Positions 26,183-35,748 of a stretch of DNA of 64,000 nucleotides are shown piece after piece (position 1 is the stretch's first letter; each line of letters opens with the position of its first letter). Source of the DNA: Candidatus Poribacteria bacterium. GTDB taxonomy: Bacteria; Poribacteria; WGA-4E; WGA-3G. The notes below the pieces were generated by a model that saw nothing but the letters and a program-made list of their open reading frames with translations, made no database searches and was not told the origin of the DNA. The DNA lies in assembly GCA_003635315.1 (NCBI GenBank), contig PYJD01000020.1, positions 1 through 64,000 of the forward strand. Direction: 5' to 3'. The position numbers and the translations under genes were made by a program.

Positions 26183-27121
26183 ATGCAACAGCCTACTGAC
26201 ATACGTCACAGCTCAAAAGAGCAATCAATAGAAGAATCAGAGCAGAGCCGTAAAAGCCTTGAAGAACGTTTGAAAAACCGAGTGGTTGATAAGGAATTGC
26301 TGCACCGCGCATGGCACACTGTCCACAAAATTGCAGCGATGCTTTATGAAGATTTTTGTGCGTCCAAGGTTGCTGTATTTGGTTCACTTGCCGAGGGGAC
26401 TTACTTCTCAAAATGGTCAGATATTGATATTGTCGTGTGGGGTATCCCTAATGAGATCTATCTCAAAGCTGTTTCTGAAATTACCGGTCTTAGTCCAGAA
26501 TTTAGAATCGAATTAGTGAAATTTGAAAACTGTAAAGGTGTCTTTCGTGAACGTCTTCAAAACCAGATTGTACCAATAAATAAAGATAAAGTAGGATACT
26601 ACCAAAACGATATAGAATTTGACCAAAATAGAAAGGTAATAGAGATATTGGACAATGATTTATTGATCCAACGAATTTCTGATGGATACGAAAAAGTAAA
26701 AGGCACTGTACAACTCATCAACCATGCATTACACAATATCAAAGATGCTCCTGACAGATACAGACGTAGTATAGAAATTGAAATAGCACGCTATCTTTAC
26801 GATTTCTATAAACAACTGGAAAATATTTTTGAACGAATAGCACGGGAATTTGACCAAGAGTTCCCAACTGGAGAAGAGTGGCATAAGATTCTCCTACAAC
26901 ACATGTGTGAATCTACTTCTACTCGCAATGCTGTTTTTTCTCAAGAAACATGCTCCGAATTACAAATTCTATTAGGGTTTCGACATGTATTCTTATATAT
27001 CTATGGAGATGAATTAGATTACAATGAGATGCTAATAAATGCCAATCGAGTAAACGAGGTATTTCCTAATATCTCCAATGAATTAGAAGCGTTTATCGAT
27101 TATTTAAAGAAAAATAAGTAA
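26183..27121 (+). CDS. MNT nucleotidyltransferase-HEPN (HepT-like) fusion protein 2
   Basis: 312 residues from the ATG at 26183 (AAGGA eight bases upstream). The open frame runs back to 25946, but that part is repeat DNA. Same layout as the protein at 23011 and aligned almost without gaps: VAVFGSLAEG, SDIDIVVWG, a weaker third acid (Glu in FRIELVKF), YKQLENIFERIAREF, EEWHKILL and FRHVFLYIYGDELD. At the HEPN catalytic site Arg267 and Tyr274 are kept but position 272 is Tyr, not His. A diverged paralogue in the same cluster, likely from duplication around the membrane protein gene. Confidence 0.75.
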   Translation: MQQPTDIRHSSKEQSIEESEQSRKSLEERLKNRVVDKELLHRAWHTVHKIAAMLYEDFCASKVAVFGSLAEGTYFSKWSDIDIVVWGIPNEIYLKAVSEITGLSPEFRIELVKFENCKGVFRERLQNQIVPINKDKVGYYQNDIEFDQNRKVIEILDNDLLIQRISDGYEKVKGTVQLINHALHNIKDAPDRYRRSIEIEIARYLYDFYKQLENIFERIAREFDQEFPTGEEWHKILLQHMCESTSTRNAVFSQETCSELQILLGFRHVFLYIYGDELDYNEMLINANRVNEVFPNISNELEAFIDYLKKNK

Positions 27122-27197
27122 TCTGACTCTTCAATCTGTACCAAGTATTGTACTTGTTCATGACGTAGTTAGCGAAGTAAACATCAGAAAAGTTGAC

Positions 27198-28355
27198 ATG
27201 ACTAATTACACACTACAACAACAAATCACAGAATTCTGCAGACTCCTCCGACAGATGGGTGTGAATGTAACAACTACCAATCAGTTGAGTTGGTGTAAGA
27301 GTATCCAACTCATTGACATTTCAGAACGTGAGGCATTTTATCATACAGCACGAACAAATTTAATTGTTAACCAAGTAGACTGTGAGAAATTTGATTTAGC
27401 ATTTAATCTTTTTTGGCAATACCCAAGACCCGAATTCCAATCAGTTGATATGGATGGAGATGGACCTGAACCTTTAGCATTACAAGATCTATATAATGAA
27501 GAAGACACAGAGAACATCCTTGATCAATGGATAGACCATGAGGAAGAGGATGATGTAGAAGGACAGGAAGACGATCCTATTGCTTATAGTGTTGAAGATG
27601 TCTTTACTCAGAAGGATTTCAGTGAGTTTACTATGGAGGATATGGAGAGGGCACGCGACATTGTTGCAAAATTGGCAGCCGTATTGGCAACAAGACTTAG
27701 TAGACGGAAAGTTGTTAGTAGAAAGGGAAAGACCATTGATTTTAGAAAAAGTTGGAGGCAAAGTCTCATCTATGGTGGTGAACCCATCGAACTCAAACGT
27801 AAACAACAGAAAGTAAAAAAGACAAAGATCTTGCTTCTGTGCGATGTAAGTGGTTCTATGGATTGTTATGCTAAATTCCTAATACAATTCATATACGGTA
27901 TGCAGCAAGAATTGAAAGAAGTTGAGGTGGCAGTTTTTAGTACACACCTCACGAACATTACAGGACTACTTCGTCGAAAGGGATTAGCAGAAGGATTAAA
28001 TGAAGTAGCTAATACCGTGCCAGATTGGTCGGGTGGAACAAAAATAGGTGAAAGTCTTTTAGAGTTCTATCGACAATTTGCGTCGTCTTTCTCAGCGTAC
28101 CGTACGGTGGTCATCCTCATCAGCGATGGTTGGGATCGTGGAGATGCAGATATACTTCGTCGTTCTATGGAAATGATACACCAGCAGGCATATAAACTTA
28201 TATGGTTAAATCCTCTGCTTGGGAGTGATACCTATCAACCGATCTGTAGAGGTATCCGTACTGCCCTGCCTTATGTGGATTATTTTCTTCCAGCACATAA
28301 TTTGGAAAGTTTAGCACAATTAACAAAGGTATTAATTCCTCTCTGGTCAAAATGA
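27198..28355 (+). CDS. VWA-domain protein, CoxE-like
   Basis: 385 residues. The N-terminal half is an uncharacterised helical, acidic region (D/E-rich around 105-125). The C-terminal half is a von Willebrand A domain starting KTKILLLCDVSGSMD, with the metal-ion MIDAS triad DxSxS, GGTKIGESL providing the Thr, and ILISDGWDRGD the distal Asp. CoxE-type VWA proteins normally act with a MoxR AAA+ ATPase to mature metalloenzymes or remodel complexes; no MoxR gene is adjacent. It follows the MNT-HEPN gene by 76 bp on the same strand. Confidence 0.85.
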   Translation: MTNYTLQQQITEFCRLLRQMGVNVTTTNQLSWCKSIQLIDISEREAFYHTARTNLIVNQVDCEKFDLAFNLFWQYPRPEFQSVDMDGDGPEPLALQDLYNEEDTENILDQWIDHEEEDDVEGQEDDPIAYSVEDVFTQKDFSEFTMEDMERARDIVAKLAAVLATRLSRRKVVSRKGKTIDFRKSWRQSLIYGGEPIELKRKQQKVKKTKILLLCDVSGSMDCYAKFLIQFIYGMQQELKEVEVAVFSTHLTNITGLLRRKGLAEGLNEVANTVPDWSGGTKIGESLLEFYRQFASSFSAYRTVVILISDGWDRGDADILRRSMEMIHQQAYKLIWLNPLLGSDTYQPICRGIRTALPYVDYFLPAHNLESLAQLTKVLIPLWSK

Positions 28356-28531
28356 CTATTTTCATGGTGAACATAATCTGATAGATACTTTTTTATAATT
28401 GTGGTGTTATTTAAAAACAAGAGCTATAAGAACATCATACAGATATTTTTGTATCATCTTGGGTTATCTTAGAATGTGGATATTGTATTACTGATTCTTA
28501 TATCTCAGTCTAAAAATAAGGAATCTTAATT

Positions 28532-29656
28532 ATGCAAGTTCAGGCTGCGGTGATGCTCCAACCGGGGCAGATAGAAATCCGTGAATATGACAAACCAACA
28601 CCCGATGCCGATTCACTCCTACTACAAGTGGACAAAGTTGGTATCTGCGGTAGTGACAAACACATGTACCTTGGACATACAGCACTTAAATTTCCTGTTA
28701 TCCCTGGGCATGAAGTTGTGGGTACAGTCGCTGAAATCGGAAAAGATGCCAACAAAGTTATGAATGTCATGGGTGGTCCCATCAAAACAGGTGACCGAAT
28801 TACTGTTGTACCCGGTTCAAAGAATTGTGGTAGATGCTACTACTGCTTACATGTACCGGGACGTCCGACTTTGTGTTCAGGGCGTACGATCTATGGGTTT
28901 AGTAATAGCGAAACCCCGCCTTATCTGAATGGCGAATTTTCTGAATATACATATATTCACGGGAACTCTTGGGTCTACAAGATACCTGACAATATCTCAG
29001 AGGAGATTGCTGTACTCACTGAACCTGTTGCTGTAGCGACACGTGCTGTAGAGCGCGCTTGTGCTCCGGGTTTGCCACAGATTGGGGATGGCTATAGTAT
29101 TGGTAGTAGTGTTGCAGTACTCGGATGTGGCCCAATTGGACTTCTTGTGATTGCGGTATTAAGAGAAAGTGGTGCTGGCACAATTATTGCGACAGACCTT
29201 GTCGATAGCCGTTTAGAAATGGCGCATGATATGGGTGCGGATGTGGTTATTAATGTAGGAGATACAACCGCAGAAGAACGGGTTGATCAAATACAAGATC
29301 TTACCAATGGTGTTGGTGTGGACATAGCAATTGAATGTGCTGGGATTCCGGTTGTCTTCTCAGAAGCTTTGGATGTCGTGAGACGTGGGGCAAAAGTCAT
29401 AGAAGTTGGTCATTACACTGATTCAGGGGATACTCAAGTAAGACCTCATCAAATCTGCAACAAAGACCTTGATGTTTGTGGTGTGTGGGCATATCCACAG
29501 ATCCAATTTCAGACAGCCTTAGATTTCCTTCAAAGAACACGAGCACCATTGCACAAGTTAATTACACATCATTTACCCTTAAATCAATTAGAACATGGTA
29601 TTGATATACTTGGGAAAGAGGGTGTCTATAAGGTTGTTATTGAACCACAAACATAA
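28532..29656 (+). CDS. Zinc-dependent alcohol dehydrogenase (MDR family)
   Basis: Medium-chain dehydrogenase with catalytic zinc ligands in GICGSDKHMYLGH (Cys) and PGHEVVG (His, Glu). The structural zinc lobe appears as NCGRCYYCLHVPGRPTLC, four cysteines with one spacing longer than usual. The Rossmann motif is VLGCGPIGLL (about 200). 374 residues, threonine/sorbitol-dehydrogenase-like. AAGGA precedes the ATG. Stand-alone; substrate unknown. Confidence 0.9.
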   Translation: MQVQAAVMLQPGQIEIREYDKPTPDADSLLLQVDKVGICGSDKHMYLGHTALKFPVIPGHEVVGTVAEIGKDANKVMNVMGGPIKTGDRITVVPGSKNCGRCYYCLHVPGRPTLCSGRTIYGFSNSETPPYLNGEFSEYTYIHGNSWVYKIPDNISEEIAVLTEPVAVATRAVERACAPGLPQIGDGYSIGSSVAVLGCGPIGLLVIAVLRESGAGTIIATDLVDSRLEMAHDMGADVVINVGDTTAEERVDQIQDLTNGVGVDIAIECAGIPVVFSEALDVVRRGAKVIEVGHYTDSGDTQVRPHQICNKDLDVCGVWAYPQIQFQTALDFLQRTRAPLHKLITHHLPLNQLEHGIDILGKEGVYKVVIEPQT

Positions 29657-29719
29657 TGAACTGCTAAGAATTCCTATGTTTTGCAAACAGTCAACAATTC
29701 CTATACATAGGAGAAAAAT

Positions 29720-30697
29720 ATGAAAAATCGGAGCTACATATTCAATTTACGTTTTTGTATAATCTTGTTGTGTATGATCGTTTTTAGTACGACGATTACA
29801 ATTGCTCAGGATATACCTAAAAAAGGTTCTTCATTATTTACAACAATTGAAGCAGCTAAGAAATACATTATTAATAGTCAGAATGTAGATGGTGGTTGGC
29901 CACTGATACCTGGAACAGAAAGCGATGTAGAGATTACAGCCCTTGCTATCTGGTCTCTAATTGACGCGGATTGGGGCACAGGATCAAGTATCATTCGTCG
30001 GGGTGTCAGATATTTGGAAAGACATCAGCGTGAAGATGGCAGTTGGAACAATAATACTGCTCATACTATATTCAGTGTCATTGCATTGACAAAGGCTAAA
30101 ACAGCACCTGACATACGATTTAGAGGCTTACAATGGCTGAAAAAAGCGCAAAACCGTAGTGGCAGTTGGGGTAGTGAAACCAGGAATACAGGCCATATCC
30201 TATATACAGCTGCCTCTCTTGTTGGCTTAAAAAAACTCGGATTAACACCGAGACATTTCAGACCTATTCTCACAGGTATGGAATGGATAGCCGATCCTGA
30301 ACGGATTAATTTTGACGGTGGTTGGACATTACCGGGTGGCACACAGTCAGATATTTATGTGACTTCTTGGGTGTTGCAGGCACTATCTCCTGACTACGAT
30401 CTTGATGAGCAGATCGCCTGGATCAAACAATTCCAAAATTATGATGGTGGTTTCGGAAGATATAAAGGGAATTCAAGTGATCCAGAGGTTACAGCTACCG
30501 TAATTATGGGACTTGCAGCAAGTGAAGATCCACTTAATACGCGCCGTATAGCAATTTCTTATTTTGCAAAAGCGCAAACTGAAAATGGTGGTTTCATTAG
30601 CAATATACCTATGGAACTCACAACACCAACCGAAAACTTACAAACTACCTGTTTTGTTCTGATTGCTATCCATTCGAAGCTGAATACTGCTCAATAA
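29720..30697 (+). CDS. Exported prenyltransferase/squalene-oxidase-repeat protein
   Basis: A signal peptide (about residues 10-29, ending TIAQD) is followed by alpha/alpha-barrel repeats with the PSQ motif: NVDGGWPL, HQREDGSWNN, QNRSGSWGS, NFDGGWTL, NYDGGFGRY and ENGGFISN. This is the toroid of terpene cyclases and prenyltransferases, but the acidic DxDD of squalene-hopene cyclase is not seen. A periplasmic location makes cyclase activity unlikely; a binding or polymer-lyase-like role is possible. Followed 75 bp later by a TolB-like propeller gene with its own GGAGG site. Confidence 0.8.
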   Translation: MKNRSYIFNLRFCIILLCMIVFSTTITIAQDIPKKGSSLFTTIEAAKKYIINSQNVDGGWPLIPGTESDVEITALAIWSLIDADWGTGSSIIRRGVRYLERHQREDGSWNNNTAHTIFSVIALTKAKTAPDIRFRGLQWLKKAQNRSGSWGSETRNTGHILYTAASLVGLKKLGLTPRHFRPILTGMEWIADPERINFDGGWTLPGGTQSDIYVTSWVLQALSPDYDLDEQIAWIKQFQNYDGGFGRYKGNSSDPEVTATVIMGLAASEDPLNTRRIAISYFAKAQTENGGFISNIPMELTTPTENLQTTCFVLIAIHSKLNTAQ

Positions 30698-30772
30698 ATT
30701 ATACGTTCTCAATAAAGGCAACATAATTTTGATATTCTGAGTGGCAACTTCAACGAATGAGGAGGTATCACC

Positions 30773-31771
30773 ATGAAACTCCTAAAACCATTGTTTATAT
30801 TCTGCCTTGTGTTGTTTCTACCTACACTTGCCATTCCGAAAATTGTCTTTATATCGAAACGTGAGGGTGGAAACAACATCTATGTAATGGATGACGATGG
30901 TAGTGGTTTACAAAGACTTACGTTTACACAACCTCCCCAATGGGATGCTGGACCTGTCTGGTCTCCAGATGGTAAACGGATTGCGTTTTTCAGAAATATA
31001 TCCAAGATACCGACACGTCAAATTCCAAGACTATTTATCATTGATCAAGATGGGAGCAACGAACAGCAGATTATTGACGATTGGGCAAGTAACTGTTCTT
31101 GGGCACCAGATGGGCGTCATATTGCATTTGGAGGAGACAGTAATATTTATGTGGTGGATATTATTACACGAGAAATTCAACAACTGACTAACAATCAAGA
31201 TTTAGGTGAATGGGCTACGGCTCCGGCTTGGTCCCCAAATGGCAAATACATCGCCTACCGACACAGAAAACCACCGAACGGAGCTACAACAATTTGTGTA
31301 ATGAATGCTGATGGTACAAGACAACACCAGCTTATTCCTGGGGACGAGTGGAATCGTTTCCCACCACGTTGGTCGTCGGATAGCAAATCTGTTTTGTATT
31401 TTGAAGTACATGCTGATCCAGACTTGGGATTTTGGAAGGTTTCTAACAACGTTGTAATTCAGGGTCGCGTTCTAAGAAATCGCCGCATATTAAAAATACC
31501 TGAAAAATGGCGAATCCATAGTGTGTGTTGGTTTGACAATGATAAGCAGGTTTTAATTGCTGCAAGGGAATTTGATGCCGTCATACACAGGCAGATTGAT
31601 ATCTATAAGTATAATCTTGGAAATAATCAGATTACTAATCTCACAAATGATCCAAAGGACGACTTGGCACCTAACTGGATAAGTGACAATATTCTATCTG
31701 TATCACCTGAGGATAAAAAAGGTATACAGTGGGGTAAGGTCAAATCTCTTTTGAAAACAGTCGATCCATGA
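30773..31771 (+). CDS. Exported TolB-like beta-propeller protein, copy 2
   Basis: 332 residues, signal peptide (about 1-21), then PD40 blades: IYVMDDDGSGLQRLTF, WSPDGKRIAFF, CSWAPDGRHIAFGG, AWSPNGKYIAYRH and CVMNADGTRQHQL. Paralogue of the gene at 8073-9080, with which it shares the ending pattern KxWGxxK. Preceded by GAGGAGG. It probably forms one transcript with the PSQ-repeat protein. Confidence 0.8.
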   Translation: MKLLKPLFIFCLVLFLPTLAIPKIVFISKREGGNNIYVMDDDGSGLQRLTFTQPPQWDAGPVWSPDGKRIAFFRNISKIPTRQIPRLFIIDQDGSNEQQIIDDWASNCSWAPDGRHIAFGGDSNIYVVDIITREIQQLTNNQDLGEWATAPAWSPNGKYIAYRHRKPPNGATTICVMNADGTRQHQLIPGDEWNRFPPRWSSDSKSVLYFEVHADPDLGFWKVSNNVVIQGRVLRNRRILKIPEKWRIHSVCWFDNDKQVLIAAREFDAVIHRQIDIYKYNLGNNQITNLTNDPKDDLAPNWISDNILSVSPEDKKGIQWGKVKSLLKTVDP

Positions 31772-31879
31772 TAGGTCAGTTAATTCATCCGATTCCTGCA
31801 GAAGAATAGAGGTCCTATAAATATGGCATTGTAAATGTGATTGGTAGACGAGTGGTAGGAACCCCATCACCCTTTTGTA

Positions 31880-31900
31880 GGGGCTGGGTAACCCAGCCCC
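31880..31900. repeat. GC-rich palindrome between convergent genes
   Basis: GGGGCTGGGT and ACCCAGCCCC flank a single A. It lies between the 3' ends of two convergent genes (31771 plus and 32001 minus). No T tract is present on either side, so it is a REP-type palindrome more than a classical terminator. Confidence 0.6.
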
Positions 31901-32000
31901 ATAGGAGTGCAAAGAATTGTGGGATTTACTATATGTGAAATGTGTAGGTCTTAATCATAATCTTGTCAGAATAAGTAATCAGAAACTCTCTAAATCTATC

Positions 32001-33530
32001 CTAAAATTCAACCAGCAATTGCGGAATGATTCTTGCACTACGTGTTGGTTTTTCAACGTTATCTACTTGATAAACAATCCTTGCTAATGCCCCTTCGGTG
32101 AAATGCCATGTAAATGCTGCACCAAGTGTTGACCATACCTGTTCTTCATCATCCCGATTGAATGTAAATGTGTTGAACTGTGCTGTATTAGGATTCCACA
32201 CATCGTACTTCAATCGAACATCCAAAGTTTCAGATAAGGGTAACTCAGCATGTAGATAATATCCTTCCACCGATGTATTTCGAGCACCAGGTGGTATAGG
32301 AATATGAAGATATTTCAAAAGCTGCGTATCCCTTCCTCTAACCCATTCAGCCGCAAGGTCAAAACGCCATAACTTGAAACTTGTCGCGAAACCGACACGC
32401 CGTTTATATACTAATGTAGAGGGGTTGACATCACCATTAATAGTATTAAATGGATAACTATTTCCATCGAAATAGGATCCACCAAGCCATACTCTTTTAC
32501 CAAAAACAGGTAGTGTTCCGTTAAGATGAACGAACACAGGTGGACTGTTATTTCGGATAGGTTTTACGATGCCACCGCCACTACCGTGTGGACCAATACG
32601 AATGCCTGTAACCACTGTGTCTTCTGTGACAGTACGGAGTGAATCTGGTCCATCCGCCAGGGATACAACATAGGAGACAGGTCCTACAAATCCATTCAGT
32701 TGTAATCCACGATCAGAAATGAAACCGATATTTTTCCTTACCAAATTATATAATGGATTCGCTGCTGCATCTGACTTTGTATCTATACCAAAACCGTGAC
32801 GAAATCTGCCAACTTTTAGAGATGCCCCTTTCGGTAATACAGGAAGTCCAGTCAGAATTGCATATACAAAACCGTGGTCATCAGCGACTTGTGATCCCAA
32901 TGGAGAGGTTGTTAACAACTGCTCACCTAATACACTCACATGATCACCAATACTGGTGGTAACGACAAATTCCGCAACGTGAATGAGTGTAGTTCCAGTA
33001 TCCCAATTTTCCCTATCCGGAATTAGATCTGTTCCACGGGTAATCCGTCGTATATCTAATGCACCACCGAAAATCAGATCTCCGAATGCATCACCAAGAA
33101 GACCTGAACCCCCTGTATCTTCTGCGACATCAGCATCATCGAAACTAAAGACACTGTCATCATCAAGATTGATTTCTTCATCGGATTCAGATAGTTCGTT
33201 TGTTGTTTTGACATTTTCAGGAGTACTGGCAGCATCTCCAGGATAGGAACGAGCAATAAGTTCTTTTATGTTGCTGAACCCATCTTTATCAGAATCCGTT
33301 TCTTCAATACGTGTGAATGTTGACATGTTCATACCGTTATGTAAGAATGCTCTACCGTAAGGATTAGGTGAATCTCCTCCCTTCTTTGAGGAATGGCAGA
33401 CATTACACCCACCTGTCCATTTATATTTAGTTTTGAACATTTTGTAGAATGCAGGCAGGGCATGAACAGATTGGTCTGCGATTAAGGTACAAAAGAGCAA
33501 CATTACGCAGACAAATATTAGTTTACGCAT
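32001..33530 (-). CDS. Exported fusion: CxxCH heme-site domain plus porin-like beta-barrel
   Basis: Start ATG at 33530 with AAGGA seven bases upstream. A signal peptide (about 1-24) leads to a short domain with one c-type heme site, CNVCH (about 42-46), then a calcium-loop-like DSDKDGFSNIKEL (about 79-91), an acidic linker, and about 350 residues of amphipathic strands ending in the terminal aromatic LLVEF, as in outer-membrane barrels. So one chain seems to join a mono-heme cytochrome-like head to a porin. It is the last gene of a four-gene minus-strand set. Electron transfer through the outer membrane is a hypothesis; no second heme site is visible. Confidence 0.65.
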   Translation of the reverse strand: MRKLIFVCVMLLFCTLIADQSVHALPAFYKMFKTKYKWTGGCNVCHSSKKGGDSPNPYGRAFLHNGMNMSTFTRIEETDSDKDGFSNIKELIARSYPGDAASTPENVKTTNELSESDEEINLDDDSVFSFDDADVAEDTGGSGLLGDAFGDLIFGGALDIRRITRGTDLIPDRENWDTGTTLIHVAEFVVTTSIGDHVSVLGEQLLTTSPLGSQVADDHGFVYAILTGLPVLPKGASLKVGRFRHGFGIDTKSDAAANPLYNLVRKNIGFISDRGLQLNGFVGPVSYVVSLADGPDSLRTVTEDTVVTGIRIGPHGSGGGIVKPIRNNSPPVFVHLNGTLPVFGKRVWLGGSYFDGNSYPFNTINGDVNPSTLVYKRRVGFATSFKLWRFDLAAEWVRGRDTQLLKYLHIPIPPGARNTSVEGYYLHAELPLSETLDVRLKYDVWNPNTAQFNTFTFNRDDEEQVWSTLGAAFTWHFTEGALARIVYQVDNVEKPTRSARIIPQLLVEF

Positions 33531-33589
33531 TATCAATTCCTTATGAAATGAATGTATGGATATATGAAAATATCCTTCCTGAACTTGCT

Positions 33590-34567
33590 TTAATACGATT
33601 CAATATCAATCTCTTCACCGGTAAATCGTATATGTGCTTGATTGACCAGTATCAGAATTTGATCCCATTGCTCACGCGTCTCATCTGATATGCCTGACTT
33701 ATCAAGGGTGTCAGCAAATTCTGTCAGCATTTTACCGAACTTTTCCTGCATCTCGGTGTATTCTTCTGTCTGATCAGCATTCAGGGGTGGTTCAAAATCG
33801 GAGATGACTTTTCCATATAGAACAAGTTTTTTAGCAGCAGATACTGCTTCCTCCTTCCCTTCACCTTTGTCAAAGTAATCTATAATAGCATAATAGGCAT
33901 CTACCATCAGAATCATAAGTTCCTTTAAATCCTCAACTTCAGGGATTTCTTCCGTTGGCTCTTCTGGTGCAGGTTTTTCTTCAGTTTCAGGTTTGGGTTT
34001 ACGTTTCAGAAAGAGGGCATAACTCATGACCAGTGTTTTTTTTGGAATTAAAGCTACTGCCTTAGATGCATCTTCTTGTCCTTTAACTGCTTCAACATCC
34101 TTTCCAACAGCGAAAGCATCATCTATACCCTTATCAATGAACTGCTTAAGAAATTTCTCTGAGGTAATTGACTCTGATTCCTTATGATCATAAACAGCAA
34201 CTTTCACCACTTTACCTTTCATGTTGAGCCCAACAGCACCATCAATTATTCCATGTGGTCCCTGGACATCAACGAAAAATACCAGCCCCATAGGTTTCTT
34301 ATTCTCATCAATCGGTATATAGAAAATCGGTTTCAAGTCTTCTTTTCGAAGTTTCGAACCCAAGTCTTTCTCAATAGACTTAATCTTGTCTGTAGTAAGC
34401 ACAACACTTCTCTGAACGAATTTTTTCGCTTTCGGGAAAATACCAGCGAGTTTTTCACCTGGCCACTCAGTTTCATGCGTGATACCGAGTATGGGTGTGA
34501 ATATCATCGCAAAAACAAATATAAATATAAGACTATTTCGGGTAGAAAGGTATTTATTGTATAACAT
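33590..34567 (-). CDS. Exported FMN-binding-like protein with helical cytochrome-b562-like tail
   Basis: Signal peptide to about residue 28. Residues 60-185 resemble FMN-binding (RnfG/NosR/NqrC-type) domains: FVDVQGPHGIIDGAVGLNMK, GKVVKVAVYDHKES and a degenerate SGAT position (VKGQEDASKAV), lacking the Thr used for covalent flavin. After a P/E-rich linker (about 187-210) a four-helix-like tail begins with EDLKELMILM and ends with VNQAHIRFTGE. The spacing matches cytochrome c'/b562 proteins, with His312 kept but both CxxCH cysteines absent. It sits between the YtkA-like gene (60 bp) and the heme-porin gene. Cofactors are inferred. Confidence 0.5.
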   Translation of the reverse strand: MLYNKYLSTRNSLIFIFVFAMIFTPILGITHETEWPGEKLAGIFPKAKKFVQRSVVLTTDKIKSIEKDLGSKLRKEDLKPIFYIPIDENKKPMGLVFFVDVQGPHGIIDGAVGLNMKGKVVKVAVYDHKESESITSEKFLKQFIDKGIDDAFAVGKDVEAVKGQEDASKAVALIPKKTLVMSYALFLKRKPKPETEEKPAPEEPTEEIPEVEDLKELMILMVDAYYAIIDYFDKGEGKEEAVSAAKKLVLYGKVISDFEPPLNADQTEEYTEMQEKFGKMLTEFADTLDKSGISDETREQWDQILILVNQAHIRFTGEEIDIESY

Positions 34568-34627
34568 CTTTTCTCTCCTTTAGATGTGTCTGCTGTCGTT
34601 AAATGCTAACGACAGCACACAGATTAC

Positions 34628-35638
34628 TTACTGGTCTACTTTTACCATGAATGTTGGGAACAGAATCTGATCTTTATGTTTCAACTGTCCAAAAATCTGA
34701 TAAATTCCCGGCTTTGGAAATGTGGTCATAAGCATCACGGTAGGTCCGAATTTCTCAGGTGTGGTACCTTGATGTTTATGTCCGGATGCAGATTCTTTTT
34801 TCTCCATTTTATGTCCTTTGGTGGAGATATCTTTTTTCGTTTTGCTATGATCCATATTCATCATCACAGAACCGTGTGTATGTACTATACCATCTAATTC
34901 TGTATTTACAATAGCAAAATGCATGGGAGCATCCAAAAACGGAACAAGATCGGTTATCGGTTTCCCTGCCTGTGAAAAATGGTAATCGATATGAACCATC
35001 TCTCCTGCTTTAATCTTTTCTTGGACATTCATCTTCACTTTATATGTTGATGTACCTTTTTCATCAGTTAAAACAGTCTTCGTATATCGGTCACCACCCT
35101 CTTCAGTATAACCGTATACGGTTTTCTCTCGACTGAAATCTTCAGCAAGGTCTGTCATTTTCTTTTCACCTGCAATGTCAACAAACAAATATTTAGAATA
35201 TTCAGCATCTGCTGTCATCACATCCAAAGCTAAGATATATCGACCTGCAGTTGGAAAAGTAAAGTGTACCGTATAAGTTCCTTCAAGTTCTGTCATCATG
35301 TCTCGATCATCAAAATCTTCAGGATGGACATGCCCAAGGATCTGTAGATTCTCACTCACGATTAAAACATGGAGAACCCGATCGTGGTGTATCATAAGAT
35401 CTGTAAAAGGTTCACCCATTTTATCGGTGAGATTGAAGATCAATGCTGCTTGCTCACCTGCTGGAATCTCTTGTGGTTCAGTGTATAAGGTTACATTTAA
35501 AGCATCAACCTTCTCTGGTGGATGTGTGTTATGTTCGACATGTTGTGCTGTATGACCTGTATTTACAAAATACAGGACACTAACAAATAATGCAATTGCA
35601 TTTCGGTATGTGTAAAACGTGGAAAATAGGGATTTCAT
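34628..35638 (-). CDS. Exported protein with two YtkA/FixH-like domains, His/Met rich
   Basis: ATG at 35638 chosen because TGGAGG lies six bases upstream; an in-frame ATG at 35665 precedes that site. After a signal segment the protein holds two immunoglobulin-like domains (about 45-155 and 185-330) of the YtkA type: IHHDRVLHVLIVSENLQILG with HVHPEDF, then DAPMHFAIVNTELDGIVHTH. The second is broken by a His/Met/Lys-rich insert (HGSVMMNMDHSKTKK, SGHKHQG) that looks like a copper-binding loop. Such proteins accompany copper or cytochrome modules. It is the second gene of the minus-strand redox set. Confidence 0.65.
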   Translation of the reverse strand: MKSLFSTFYTYRNAIALFVSVLYFVNTGHTAQHVEHNTHPPEKVDALNVTLYTEPQEIPAGEQAALIFNLTDKMGEPFTDLMIHHDRVLHVLIVSENLQILGHVHPEDFDDRDMMTELEGTYTVHFTFPTAGRYILALDVMTADAEYSKYLFVDIAGEKKMTDLAEDFSREKTVYGYTEEGGDRYTKTVLTDEKGTSTYKVKMNVQEKIKAGEMVHIDYHFSQAGKPITDLVPFLDAPMHFAIVNTELDGIVHTHGSVMMNMDHSKTKKDISTKGHKMEKKESASGHKHQGTTPEKFGPTVMLMTTFPKPGIYQIFGQLKHKDQILFPTFMVKVDQ

Positions 35639-35748
35639 TTTATTCCTCCATATAAAATTATACATTCTTATTAAAGAGTTTAAAATACTCTATATATTCC
35701 GTGACTATACAATAGTCCAGAATAAGAATAGTCAATTAAGATAATATT

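Noticed and set aside
31880-31900. Bidirectional intrinsic terminator
   Set aside because: The stem is strong but no T run follows on either strand, so I list it as a palindromic repeat.
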